Assembly (NCBI GenBank): GCA_044351045.1
Contig: JBILGM010000007.1
Coordinates: 1-64,000, forward strand
Length of the DNA stretch: 64,000 nucleotides
Reading direction: 5' to 3'
Source: UBA6136 sp044351045
Lineage (GTDB): Bacteria; Pseudomonadota; Gammaproteobacteria; Methylococcales; Methylococcaceae
Shown piece by piece: positions 16,196 through 24,652 of the stretch. The position numbers were made by a program, and so were the translations under genes. A model generated the notes under the pieces. It ran no database searches. It was given only the letters and a program-made list of their open reading frames with translations, and was not told the DNA's origin. Position 1 is the first letter of the stretch, and each line of letters begins with the position of its first letter.

Positions 16196-18853
16196 TCAGG
16201 CGGCGGATTTTACACGATCAGCGCCACGACCTGGTTTGATGTTGCTAAACGCCGGCAGCACGACGAGCGCGCAAAGCAAGGTCAGCATCAGTCCGATGGA
16301 CAGCAGCAACCCCATGCTGGCGGTGCCCGCATGATTTGTCAGCGCGAGGCTGGCGAAACTGAATACCGTGGTTAGGGCACCATAGAAAACACCCTTGGCC
16401 TCGCTGGTGTCGAGAAGATTGCCGCCGTTTCTTTCAATTTCATGAAGACGGTGCGCCATGTGTATCCCGCTATCCACGCCGAGTCCGAAGAGCAGGGGCA
16501 ACGCAATGATGTTGGCAAAATTGAACGGCACCTTCAGAAGTACCGTGGCCGCCGCGGTAAATAATGAAGCCAGCATCAGCGGCAGCAGCACGAGCAGAGT
16601 GTCCTTGATATTGCGCAGCACGAGCAGCAAAATCAGCGTTGTCGCGAGAAAGGCAATGCTAAAAGCCTGAATGAACGCCTTGATCACTTCATTCATCGAT
16701 TCCAGGTAGGTTACCGGCAGATCGGTCACATTGGAATCAACCCGCTGGGCCTCGATGATGAATTCCCGCAAGTTCTCGAGTTCATTAAGATCCTTCTTGG
16801 GGAAAATCTGCAGCCGGTAAAGGCCGTCCTGGCTGACCCAGCGATCCACCAGGTCTTTCGGGAGATTTTCGCGGGTAATGGACTGGGCCGAAAGGCTTTG
16901 GCCGAGGTCGCTGATGATGGCAGGCAAGGGCTTGAGCAGGCTGTCCTGAAGATAATTCAGTAGGACTTGCTGTGTCTCCTCGTCGCTTGCCTCCAGTCGT
17001 GTTTCGAAGACCGTCAGGGCCTGATCAAGCGCCACCAGTGCTGGATGACTGTCTCCGGCAGCCATCCGGTTTCGGACTGACTGTTGGAGATCGGTGATGC
17101 TTTGCCGTGTAGCGCCGCTTTTGTCGGGTGCTGGAAATTGGCTGAGTTGTGTCCCCATCATGACCGACATGTCCGCGATGAGGGCTAGTTTCTCGCCCTG
17201 ATCCCCGGGGATGAGGTCCTTCAGGCTCACGACCTTGTCGACCGTCGGGAGCTGTTGGAATTTTTCCTTCAGCACTGCGGCTTCCGCTTCGCTCCGTGCG
17301 AGAGAAGCCAGGGTCATGGGTGAGGTGTCTTCGGATTGCAGTAGGGATTTGAAGGTCTGCACAGACTCCGTATTAGGGTCGCGCAGATTGATGGGATTGA
17401 AGTCGACCTGAACGCCCACCATCAGAAACGCCGCGATGATTGTCAGTACCCCCGTCACGATTCGGATTGGCTTTGCATGGCGCAACGGCCAGTTCCAGCG
17501 GTTGGACGCGGCGGTGTCCGGGCTGCGCTCTTTTTTGGGTAGGCGGATAGGCATGATCTTCATCAGGGCGGGTAGCACGGTGAAGGTCGTGATCAGCGCG
17601 ATGAACATGCTGGCCCCGGCAATGACGCCCAATTCTGCCACGCCCGAATAGCTCGTTGGAATGAAGGCAAACAGGCCGATGGCGGCTGTGATGGCGCTCA
17701 GTATCAGTGCGGGGCCGGTCGAGGTGAGAGTGTCCTGCAAGGCCTTGCGTTGAGGGCGGCCCTCCAGGATGAGTTCACGGTACCGTAAACAAAAATGCGA
17801 GGAGTACGCATCGCCCATGCCAATGAACAGCACCGCAAAGCCGATGGAAATCAGATTGAGTTGGCCGATAGCCACCGTGGCGAAACCCAGAGACAGGATT
17901 AAACCCATCGTCAGTGAAACGAAGGTCGCAAACATGAGCTTGATGGATCGATAGGCGATCCATAAGGTCAGGCAGACCAGAATAAGTGAGGCGGCACTGG
18001 CCATCGAGACACCGGTGCTGATGGTTTCCATCTCTTCATGTTCAAGGACAACTTCGCCGGTTTTGCGTACTGAGACATCGGCGAGTTCACCCTGAAGAGC
18101 AGAAGCCAAAATGCCATTTACGGCTTGAATAAATTGCTCTGCGGGCATTACCTCTTCGAAGTGCAGTACTGGTTTTACCAGAATAAATCGCTTGGTGACC
18201 CCTAGGCCGCTACTGGCGTTCGGCGTCATGAGTTGACGCCAGGAAACCTGATGGGCCTGGCCAACGGTCGTGGCGACGACGGCCTCGCGAATGCTGATCA
18301 AGAGCGGATCAAGTTCGAGTGTCAGGTCATTCTTGTCTGCCTCATCCAAAGCCTGTCCGACGATGCCGAACAGCCCGCGCAGACTGTTGTCCTTCGAGAG
18401 GCGTCCGATGAAGGGCTGGGCCTTGGCAAGCTGGTTGGTTAGGTCTTCGAGGTCTTCGAGGTCTAGATACAGTAGCCCGTTGCGGGCAAAGAACTCACCT
18501 TCGTCCGGGACATGAACACCGCTGAAATGGGCAGGGTCCTGTTCCACCAGTGTCACGATTTTCCTGACGGCAGCCGCGGTGGATTCCGGAGTTTTGCCTT
18601 CAACCAATAGCAGGGCCGTACCAATATCCTGAGGGAATGCTTTTTCCAGCGCGATGCGGTTTTTCTGGAACGGCAGTTCCAGTGAAATCATGTCTGCCGT
18701 GTTGGTGTTGACCTTGAGGTGGTCCATCGTGTACCGCAGCGTCAGGCCGGAGGCCGCGACAAACAGAAGGATGACCAGCCAGGGATGGCTGATAAAGTGG
18801 GTTTCCCAGCCACGCATGAAGCGGTCTAGGCGGCTGTCTGGGTTGTTGCTCAT
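16196..18853 (-). CDS. hpnN: Hopanoid-associated RND transporter HpnN
   Basis: An 885-residue RND/MMPL-type membrane protein, of the usual HpnN length. HpnN moves hopanoids to the outer membrane. The N-terminus has one membrane segment (about 25-40) after a short cytosolic start. Large periplasmic domains follow, and membrane clusters at about 285-440 and 720-875 include GMGDAYSSHFCLRYRE and LGVDSGIHMAHRLHEIE, the paired signatures of the two RND halves. A third of the protein between them (about 475-700) is periplasmic. The start is two bases after the hpnG stop, so translation is probably coupled. Confidence 0.93.
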   Translation of the reverse strand: MSNNPDSRLDRFMRGWETHFISHPWLVILLFVAASGLTLRYTMDHLKVNTNTADMISLELPFQKNRIALEKAFPQDIGTALLLVEGKTPESTAAAVRKIVTLVEQDPAHFSGVHVPDEGEFFARNGLLYLDLEDLEDLTNQLAKAQPFIGRLSKDNSLRGLFGIVGQALDEADKNDLTLELDPLLISIREAVVATTVGQAHQVSWRQLMTPNASSGLGVTKRFILVKPVLHFEEVMPAEQFIQAVNGILASALQGELADVSVRKTGEVVLEHEEMETISTGVSMASAASLILVCLTLWIAYRSIKLMFATFVSLTMGLILSLGFATVAIGQLNLISIGFAVLFIGMGDAYSSHFCLRYRELILEGRPQRKALQDTLTSTGPALILSAITAAIGLFAFIPTSYSGVAELGVIAGASMFIALITTFTVLPALMKIMPIRLPKKERSPDTAASNRWNWPLRHAKPIRIVTGVLTIIAAFLMVGVQVDFNPINLRDPNTESVQTFKSLLQSEDTSPMTLASLARSEAEAAVLKEKFQQLPTVDKVVSLKDLIPGDQGEKLALIADMSVMMGTQLSQFPAPDKSGATRQSITDLQQSVRNRMAAGDSHPALVALDQALTVFETRLEASDEETQQVLLNYLQDSLLKPLPAIISDLGQSLSAQSITRENLPKDLVDRWVSQDGLYRLQIFPKKDLNELENLREFIIEAQRVDSNVTDLPVTYLESMNEVIKAFIQAFSIAFLATTLILLLVLRNIKDTLLVLLPLMLASLFTAAATVLLKVPFNFANIIALPLLFGLGVDSGIHMAHRLHEIERNGGNLLDTSEAKGVFYGALTTVFSFASLALTNHAGTASMGLLLSIGLMLTLLCALVVLPAFSNIKPGRGADRVKSAA

Positions 18854-18855
18854 GG

Positions 18856-19578
18856 TTAAAGCGGCGTGGGCGTGAAGCTAAAGTCGGAACCGCCATGTTG
18901 GCGGACCTGGTGCAGGGTGCGCATCGCAGCTTTAAAGGCCTGTCCGAGACGAATCAAGTCGGGAATTTCCCCGGGTCGCCGTGCGACATGGCCGAGTAGT
19001 TCCATTATCCGGACGTCACCGCGAGGATTGAGCGAACGGTTGACTGCGGCGGGAAAATCCATCACGGCGGGGTCGGCAATGGCGCGAACCGCTAGGAAAG
19101 GCAGGTTGTGGGCACTTGCCCTGCGGACAATGGCCCCACTTTCCATGTCGATGGCCACCGCCCCAGTTTGCTGTTGCAACGATGCTTTCTCGGTTCGGGT
19201 GCCGACCACGCGGCCACTTTCCCTAATGGCTCCTGATTGCGTCCTCAATTGCAAGGGCAGGTTCGCAACAAGCCGTTGTCGCCACACGGGATCAGTCGGG
19301 TAAAGTTGATCGTCTTCGCCGTGAATGTGTTCCGCGAGGACCAGATGTCCCGGCCTGAGGTGTTCGGCGATGGCTGCGGCACAGCCCCAACTGATCAGTG
19401 CATCCACTTTGCGTCCGATGAGTCGCTCGACGGCTCTGTCGGCAGCATCGGGGCCGGCTCCGGAAACCGTTAGCCAGTGACCTTCTGGAAGTCCATGCAG
19501 ACTTTCAAAGCCTAGTCGCTGCCGAACAAGGCTGCGTGCTTCGGCCGGCAGCGCGACGACAATGCCGATAGATGGCAC
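18856..19578 (-). CDS. hpnG: Hopanoid-associated nucleosidase/phosphorylase HpnG
   Basis: About 240 residues of the purine nucleoside phosphorylase/MTA-SAH nucleosidase superfamily. In hopanoid clusters HpnG removes adenine from adenosylhopane, giving the ribosyl (phospho)hopane intermediate. The N-terminus VPSIGIVVALPAEARSL, the DMESGAIVRRAS segment and AVRAIADPAVMDFP carry the family active-site glutamate and aspartate. No ATG exists near the start. GTG 19578 is selected because it precedes the conserved first strand and lies just two bases after the shc stop. An upstream GTG at 19620 would overlap shc by about 40 bases. Confidence 0.88.
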   Translation of the reverse strand: MPSIGIVVALPAEARSLVRQRLGFESLHGLPEGHWLTVSGAGPDAADRAVERLIGRKVDALISWGCAAAIAEHLRPGHLVLAEHIHGEDDQLYPTDPVWRQRLVANLPLQLRTQSGAIRESGRVVGTRTEKASLQQQTGAVAIDMESGAIVRRASAHNLPFLAVRAIADPAVMDFPAAVNRSLNPRGDVRIMELLGHVARRPGEIPDLIRLGQAFKAAMRTLHQVRQHGGSDFSFTPTPL

Positions 19579-19580
19579 TG

Positions 19581-21551
19581 TCAGTGATGACTTTCGTTGC
19601 GGAAACGGGCCAGAGCCCACAGCGGGAAGAATTTATCGTAACCGTGGTACTTGAGATAGAACACCTTCGGGAATCCCGGGGCGTTGAAGTATTTGTCGTT
19701 CCAGTGACCTTCAGGTCCCTGATTGCGAAGCAGATAGTCAATGCCGGCTGCGACTGCGGGAGAATCGGCCTCACCGCCCGCCATCAGTGCCAGAAGAGCC
19801 AAGGCGGTATGGAACGCCATGCTGGTGTGGAATCGTCCACGCTTTTCGGCGCTCGGATCGTGGTAGGTGAAGTTGTCCTCACCCCAGCCGCCATCGCTAC
19901 ACTGGATGCTCTTCAGCCACGCTACTGCCCGCTGGATGGCAGGGTCGTTCTTCGGCAGGCCTGCCGTTTCGAAGCCCACCAGCACCGACCAGGTGCCGTA
20001 AATGTAGTTGGTGCCCCAGCGGCCAAACCATGAGCCATCGGCTTCCTGCTCATTGCGCAGGTAGGTCAGTGCGTCATCGAGGACGCTACCGAGATCACCA
20101 CGCTGCTCGGCCAGCTTGGCTAGGAACATCAGGCAACGACCACTGACATCCGAAGTGGGGGGGTCCAGCAGCGCGCCGTGATCGGCGAAAGGAATATGGT
20201 TCAGGTAGTGATAAGTGTTGTCGGCATCGAAAGCGCCCCAGCCGCCGCCCTGCGATTGCATGCCGGCGATCCAGTTGCCGGCTCGACGCACAGGTTCGTT
20301 GAACTCGATGCTGTTGGCTTGCAGCAGGGCATGGGCGACGACCGCAGAATCGTCGACGTCCGGATAGTGTGTGTTCTCGAACTGGAACGCCCAGCCCCCG
20401 CCCTCGACATCAGGACGCCGGATGCGCCAGTCGCCGGGGTGATCGGTCAGCTGTTTGCTGGCCAGCCAGCGAAGCCCAGCAGTCAATGCGGCCTCGGTTC
20501 GAGCATCCTGTTCGTGTTTGTTGACTTCCTGTAAAGCCAGACTGGTCAGGCCGGTATCCCAGATGGGAGAGACGCAGGGTTGGCAGTAGGCATGGTCTTC
20601 CTTAATAACGAGGAGTCGCTCGATGGATTTCCGTGCAATGCGTCGATATTCATGTTCTGGCGGATAGCCAAGCCAGTCCAATGCCTCGTAGGCGTTAACC
20701 ATGGCGGGGAAGATGGCGCCCAGTCCATCCATGCCGTTAAGCCGTTCTATGAACCAGTCATGGGCCTTTTCCGTGGCCTTGGCGCGCAGCTTTTTCGGCA
20801 AATATGGCTCGATGCTGAAAGCGACTCGCTCCAGCCTAAGTACCAGTTTGCCTAGAGGCGTCTTGACATGCGCGAAGTAGTTGCCCTCCTGTTCCGGATC
20901 GACCGTGAAAAGCTCCCTGACCCCGGTTTTTTGGGGATTGCGCGCCGTGACTTTGTGGCTGCACAGGATGAGTAAAGGCACCATTACTGTCCGCGACCAG
21001 TAGGCTATCTTATCCAGGTGGAAGGGGAACCAACCAGGCAGCAGCATGATTTCAACGGGAATGAACGGCACGGCCCGCCAGGGCACCTGCTCGAACATGG
21101 CTAGCATGATGCGGGTGAACACATTGGATTGTGCCGCACCGCCCTGGCTGAGAATCCAGTCGCGAGCCGCGATCATATGTGGTGCTTGGATGTCATCGCC
21201 CGCCAGCTTGAGCGCATAGTAAGCTTTGACCGTGCAACTGGTGTCTCCGGGCCCGCCAGTAAACAGGGAGTAGCTGCCGTCCGTCCGTTGGTGTGCCCGC
21301 AGATAGACGGCGATCTTGGCTTGCAAAGCCGTGTCGATCTCGTCCATGAAGTGCATCATCAGGATGTATTCGGCCGGTATCGTGCAATCTGCCTCCAACT
21401 CGAATACCCAATACCCTTCAATATGCTGTTGCCTCAGCAGAAAATCACGGGCGCAATGGATCGCCTTGTCGACCGGGGCTTCAGTCTGCCGACTGAATAC
21501 CGGTTTCGTATAAGCCGGATTTTCTGACGGGTCGTTATGATCTTTGAACAT
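19581..21551 (-). CDS. shc: Squalene-hopene cyclase Shc
   Basis: A 656-residue membrane-associated triterpene cyclase that turns squalene into hopene and hopanol in one polycyclisation. The protonating motif DVDD is at 398-401, within YPDVDDSAVVAHAL. Several QW repeats are visible, for example QQHIEGYWVFELEAD, QSQGGGWGAFDADNTY, QEADGSWFGRWGTNYIYGTW and QCSDGGWGEDN. The C-terminal KVFYLKYHGYDKFFPLWAL is typical. Length matches bacterial Shc. It is second in the hopanoid operon, 58 bases after squalene synthase. Confidence 0.97.
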   Translation of the reverse strand: MFKDHNDPSENPAYTKPVFSRQTEAPVDKAIHCARDFLLRQQHIEGYWVFELEADCTIPAEYILMMHFMDEIDTALQAKIAVYLRAHQRTDGSYSLFTGGPGDTSCTVKAYYALKLAGDDIQAPHMIAARDWILSQGGAAQSNVFTRIMLAMFEQVPWRAVPFIPVEIMLLPGWFPFHLDKIAYWSRTVMVPLLILCSHKVTARNPQKTGVRELFTVDPEQEGNYFAHVKTPLGKLVLRLERVAFSIEPYLPKKLRAKATEKAHDWFIERLNGMDGLGAIFPAMVNAYEALDWLGYPPEHEYRRIARKSIERLLVIKEDHAYCQPCVSPIWDTGLTSLALQEVNKHEQDARTEAALTAGLRWLASKQLTDHPGDWRIRRPDVEGGGWAFQFENTHYPDVDDSAVVAHALLQANSIEFNEPVRRAGNWIAGMQSQGGGWGAFDADNTYHYLNHIPFADHGALLDPPTSDVSGRCLMFLAKLAEQRGDLGSVLDDALTYLRNEQEADGSWFGRWGTNYIYGTWSVLVGFETAGLPKNDPAIQRAVAWLKSIQCSDGGWGEDNFTYHDPSAEKRGRFHTSMAFHTALALLALMAGGEADSPAVAAGIDYLLRNQGPEGHWNDKYFNAPGFPKVFYLKYHGYDKFFPLWALARFRNESHH

Positions 21552-21609
21552 GATGTGAGATGTCCCCTGATGTGGTTGGCTTCTCAGATGTGAAATCTAG
21601 GATGAGGGT

Positions 21610-22677
21610 CTAGCCGGATTGCTCTGTGAGGGGCAAGCCTCTGCCGGCAAACGCAAAGGCCGTCTTGAGGCCTCTATCGCTGGAACGCAAGATTCGGCTG
21701 ATTGCAATCGTGGTCTTGACCGCGCGCCGTGTGATCTTCACCTGCGAAGAAGCGGTGAAGTCGGGATTCTGGGCAATCTTGCGTAAAGTGAGGACCGCCA
21801 TGCCCAGCGCCCACAGGCAGAATTCGCGAATACCCGCTTCATTGGATGGAATAAGCAGGGTATAGCGGAGTGCGTTTTTCAGGTGGCCATGGGCGATGCC
21901 GATGAGTTCGAGGAATCCGGCGCGGAACCGTGGGTCATTGTGGCCTGGTTTGAGGTCGGCCAGCCGAAAGCCCCCCGTGCGATCGAATACATCCTGTGGT
22001 AGCCAGCAGACGCCGCGTTCATGGTCATCCCACAAGTCCTTAAGAATGTTCGTCATCTGCAGGCCTTGGCCGAACGAAACGGCTAACCGCATCATCTCAT
22101 CTCGATGGGCGGCGATGGCTGGCGAGTAGTGGCAAAAAAGCTGGGTCAGCATTTCACCTACCACACCCGCCACGTGGTAGCAGTAGTGGTCCATTTCCTT
22201 CAGTGACGCGAGCCCTGGGCTAAGGTCACGATCCTGGAATTCGGCCATACCTTGGGCCATGATTTCGACGCACCGCGCGAGGGCTTCCTGTTGTTCGCTG
22301 TCGAACCGATGCGTTATGCCGATAACCCTGGGCACCACGCACATGAGTTCATGCTCTGCGGGCAAGGTTCCGGATGAAAGGAGGGGGGGCAGTGCTTTGC
22401 TCAGTGGCGCCGGGGGTTGTTTGCCCCGCACGACGTCGGCGAATTGATGGCAGAAATGACGTTTCTGGGCTGAATTCAGGGCGACTTCATCTTCGATGGT
22501 GTCCACAATGCGACACAAGAGGTAAGCATTAGCCACCGGCTGGGCCAGTGCGTGCGGAAGTTGCGGAATCGTTAGCGCAAAGGTGCGCGAAACGCCCTGG
22601 AGCAGGTGATCTTGAAAAACGTCGTCGCTTAGCGATTCGATGCTTTTACTGTTTTGCAGCGGGATGCTTGAACTCAT
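21610..22677 (-). CDS. Squalene synthase (eukaryote-type farnesyl-diphosphate farnesyltransferase)
   Basis: About 355 residues, joining two farnesyl diphosphates into squalene. Motifs are SRTFALTIPQLP (30-41), the first aspartate-rich motif DTIEDE (59-64), YCYHVAGVVGEMLTQLF (165-181) and the second motif NILKDLWDDHERG (210-222). The arrangement is that of the single-enzyme squalene synthase of eukaryotes and some bacteria (Methylococcus among them), not the separate HpnC/HpnD/HpnE route. ATG 22677 is preferred to ATG 22761. The latter lies only about 10 bases from the predicted transcription start, while AAGGA precedes the former, although its spacing of 14 is long. It is the first gene of the block. 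Confidence 0.9.
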   Translation of the reverse strand: MSSSIPLQNSKSIESLSDDVFQDHLLQGVSRTFALTIPQLPHALAQPVANAYLLCRIVDTIEDEVALNSAQKRHFCHQFADVVRGKQPPAPLSKALPPLLSSGTLPAEHELMCVVPRVIGITHRFDSEQQEALARCVEIMAQGMAEFQDRDLSPGLASLKEMDHYCYHVAGVVGEMLTQLFCHYSPAIAAHRDEMMRLAVSFGQGLQMTNILKDLWDDHERGVCWLPQDVFDRTGGFRLADLKPGHNDPRFRAGFLELIGIAHGHLKNALRYTLLIPSNEAGIREFCLWALGMAVLTLRKIAQNPDFTASSQVKITRRAVKTTIAISRILRSSDRGLKTAFAFAGRGLPLTEQSG

Positions 22678-22776
22678 GCGGGGAAAGCTTTTTCCTTCAA
22701 GTCTCTGATTAGCATGGCTTTCCGGGTCGTTATTAGGCGAGACGGCGGCACGCGCACGCATTGCGCAAGGAAAGGA

Positions 22777-22804
22777 ATTTTAACTTTTTTGCGTTTTTCG
22801 TCAA
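22777..22804 (-). promoter_or_regulatory. Promoter of the sqs-shc-hpnGNO operon
   Basis: On the minus strand, -35 TTGACG (22799-22804) and -10 TAAAAT (22777-22782) with a 16-base spacer. The predicted start near 22770 leaves a leader of about 90 bases before ATG 22677. The region is markedly AT-rich compared with its surroundings. Confidence 0.65.
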
Positions 22805-22809
22805 GTAAT

Positions 22810-22847
22810 GTTGTTTTTTGACGAAAATGAGTTGAGAAAAAAACAAC
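22810..22847. promoter_or_regulatory. Inverted repeat between divergent hopanoid promoters (possible operator)
   Basis: GTTGTTTTTT at 22810-22819 is repeated in inverted form as AAAAAACAAC at 22838-22847, with an 18-base centre. It lies between the two -35 boxes and covers the -35/spacer of the hpnH promoter, which would suit a regulator acting on both directions. The regulator is unknown. Confidence 0.4.
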
Positions 22848-22860
22848 TGCGCTATACGAT
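22832..22860 (+). promoter_or_regulatory. Promoter of hpnH
   Basis: -35 TTGAGA (22832-22837) and -10 TACGAT (22855-22860) with a 17-base spacer, back to back with the minus-strand hopanoid promoter. The implied leader before the hpnH ATG at 23009 is about 140 bases. I saw no riboswitch fold in that leader. Confidence 0.55.
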
Positions 22861-23008
22861 AGCGCCCGTTACACTTTATTTACTGAAGGGGTTCCACCCT
22901 TCATCGTCTGGAACCGATGGAGTCTTGTCCGATTAGTGTTCCAGCCTGACCAGAAACCATGAGCTTCTGGCTTTCCTGAACTTAAAGATATTTTCCAGTG
23001 GAGGACAC

Positions 23009-24112
23009 ATGGGCGTTCCATTAAGGCAGCAGGTTACGATTGCAAAGTACCTTATCAAGCAGAAGCTGTCCGGTAAGAAAAAATATCCTCTGGTGCTCAT
23101 GCTTGAGCCGTTGTTTCGTTGCAACCTCGCTTGTGCCGGGTGCGGGAAAATCGATTATCCGGACGACATTCTCAATCGTCGATTGAGTGTGGAGGAGTGT
23201 CTGGCCGCGGTGGATGAGTGCGGTGCGCCTGTCGTTTCCATTGCAGGAGGCGAGCCGCTGCTGCACAAGGAACTTCCAGAGGTTGTGGAAGGGATGATCC
23301 AGCGCGGTAAGTATGTTTATCTCTGCACCAACGCGCTTTTGCTAAAAAAGCGGATCGATGATTACAAGCCATCACCTTACCTGACCTTCTCTATCCACCT
23401 GGATGGAAATGAAGATCGTCATGATGCTTCGGTCTGTCAACAAGGGGTATTTGATCGTGCCGTGGATGCGATCAAGCTGGCCATCGGTCGCGGCTTCCGC
23501 GTCACGGTGAACTGCACACTGTTTCAGGGTGAGAACGCCCGGGAAATCGCTGACTTTCTGGATTACTGCAAGGAACTGGGGGTCGAAGGCACAACGATCG
23601 CACCGGGCTTCAGTTATGAGCATGCGCCGCAGCAGGACATCTTCATAAAGATGCGTGACAGCAAGCAGCTGTTCCGTGACGTCTTCAAGCTGGGGCGTGG
23701 CCGCAAGTGGCAGCTAAACCATTCCAGCCTCTATCTCGATTTCCTGGCGGGAAATCAGGGTTACAACTGTACGCCCTGGGGTAATCCTACCCGCAATGTG
23801 TTCGGCTGGCAGAAGCCCTGCTACCTGCTGGTTGACGAGGGCTACGCGCCTTCCTTCAATGCGTTGATGGAAGAGACCCCGTGGGACAAGTACGGCAATT
23901 CCAAGAACCCCAAATGCTCCAACTGTATGGCTCACTGTGGCTTTGAGGCATCCGCGGTGGAAGACGCCATGAAGCACCCCCTCAAGGCGGCATGGGTTTC
24001 CTTGGTGGGTCCGCGAACCAGCGGCCCGATGGCGGATGAACCCACTCCGGAATACGAGACTCAGTCGTCTAAAAAGGGTCGTCGCACGATCTCTATCGAA
24101 GCCGTCGACTAA
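23009..24112 (+). CDS. hpnH: Radical SAM adenosylhopane synthase HpnH
   Basis: A 367-residue radical SAM enzyme that couples an adenosyl radical to hopene, the first step of extended (C35) hopanoid synthesis. The [4Fe-4S] ligands are C38, C42 and C45 in RCNLACAGCGK, and the SAM-binding GGEP motif is in SIAGGEPLLHKELP. The C-terminal cysteine cluster (CSNCMAHCGFEAS) is also typical. GGAGG lies seven bases before ATG 23009. It is transcribed away from the rest of the hopanoid genes and ends at a strong terminator. Together with hpnG and hpnO this predicts aminobacteriohopanepolyol production. Confidence 0.95.
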   Translation: MGVPLRQQVTIAKYLIKQKLSGKKKYPLVLMLEPLFRCNLACAGCGKIDYPDDILNRRLSVEECLAAVDECGAPVVSIAGGEPLLHKELPEVVEGMIQRGKYVYLCTNALLLKKRIDDYKPSPYLTFSIHLDGNEDRHDASVCQQGVFDRAVDAIKLAIGRGFRVTVNCTLFQGENAREIADFLDYCKELGVEGTTIAPGFSYEHAPQQDIFIKMRDSKQLFRDVFKLGRGRKWQLNHSSLYLDFLAGNQGYNCTPWGNPTRNVFGWQKPCYLLVDEGYAPSFNALMEETPWDKYGNSKNPKCSNCMAHCGFEASAVEDAMKHPLKAAWVSLVGPRTSGPMADEPTPEYETQSSKKGRRTISIEAVD

Positions 24113-24123
24113 TTGCTGGATTC

Positions 24124-24172
24124 AAAAAGCCGGCGCTCCCAAGTCACTTGACTTGGGAGCGCCGGCTTTTTT
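24124..24172 (+). terminator. Strong bidirectional terminator between hpnH and the converging gene
   Basis: A near-perfect 20-base stem built on AAAAAGCCGGCGCTCCCAAG at 24124-24143 and its complement, ending in a run of six Ts at 24167-24172. The A run at the other end gives a T run on the minus strand too, so it can serve both hpnH and the converging gene at 24184. Confidence 0.92.
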
Positions 24173-24183
24173 GTGTCCGGAGA

Positions 24184-24630
24184 TCAGAGCCAGCGCTGAA
24201 CGCTTTGCCGATAACGAATGTAATCCGTACCAAAAAGGCTTGTCAGTCTGTTCTCCTCATAGGGAATATGGAAACGGTTGATGATGAGGAAAAACGCGGG
24301 GGGTAACAGCCAGAAAGGTAGGGTTCCTATATATAGGGCAAGGCCGACGAGTGCTGTCAACAAGCCCAGATACATCGGGTTCCGCGTCCAGATGTAAGCA
24401 CCCCGTGTGACGAATTTTGTGGGTTTGCCAAAAGGCAGGACGGTGGTTTTCAACTGCCGGAAGTGCCATGCGGCGGAAGTCGCCAGAGCCAAGCCAGAGA
24501 TCAGCCAGGCAAGGCCTCCTATGGTGGGCGGAATGATTTCTAGATCAGGAAAAGACCGGTTGGCGGCGTGGGCCGCTGCAATGAGCAGCAAGACGACCAC
24601 GGGAGGCGGAAAGAAAAATAACTTGTTCAT
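24184..24630 (-). CDS. Isoprenylcysteine carboxyl methyltransferase-family membrane protein
   Basis: A 148-residue membrane protein with about four hydrophobic segments. The C-terminal half has the ICMT/phospholipid methyltransferase signature (TRGAYIWTRNPMYLG near 75-89, and IPYEENRLTSLFGTDYIRYRQSV near 122-144). Family members methylate lipid or small hydrophobic thiol and amine groups with SAM. The bacterial substrate is not known. It is the last gene of the MOSC-rnhB-lpxA-fabZ-skp run, 22 bases after the MOSC gene. Confidence 0.75.
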   Translation of the reverse strand: MNKLFFFPPPVVVLLLIAAAHAANRSFPDLEIIPPTIGGLAWLISGLALATSAAWHFRQLKTTVLPFGKPTKFVTRGAYIWTRNPMYLGLLTALVGLALYIGTLPFWLLPPAFFLIINRFHIPYEENRLTSLFGTDYIRYRQSVQRWL

Positions 24631-24652
24631 AGGGGATTCTGGTTGTTTGCTT

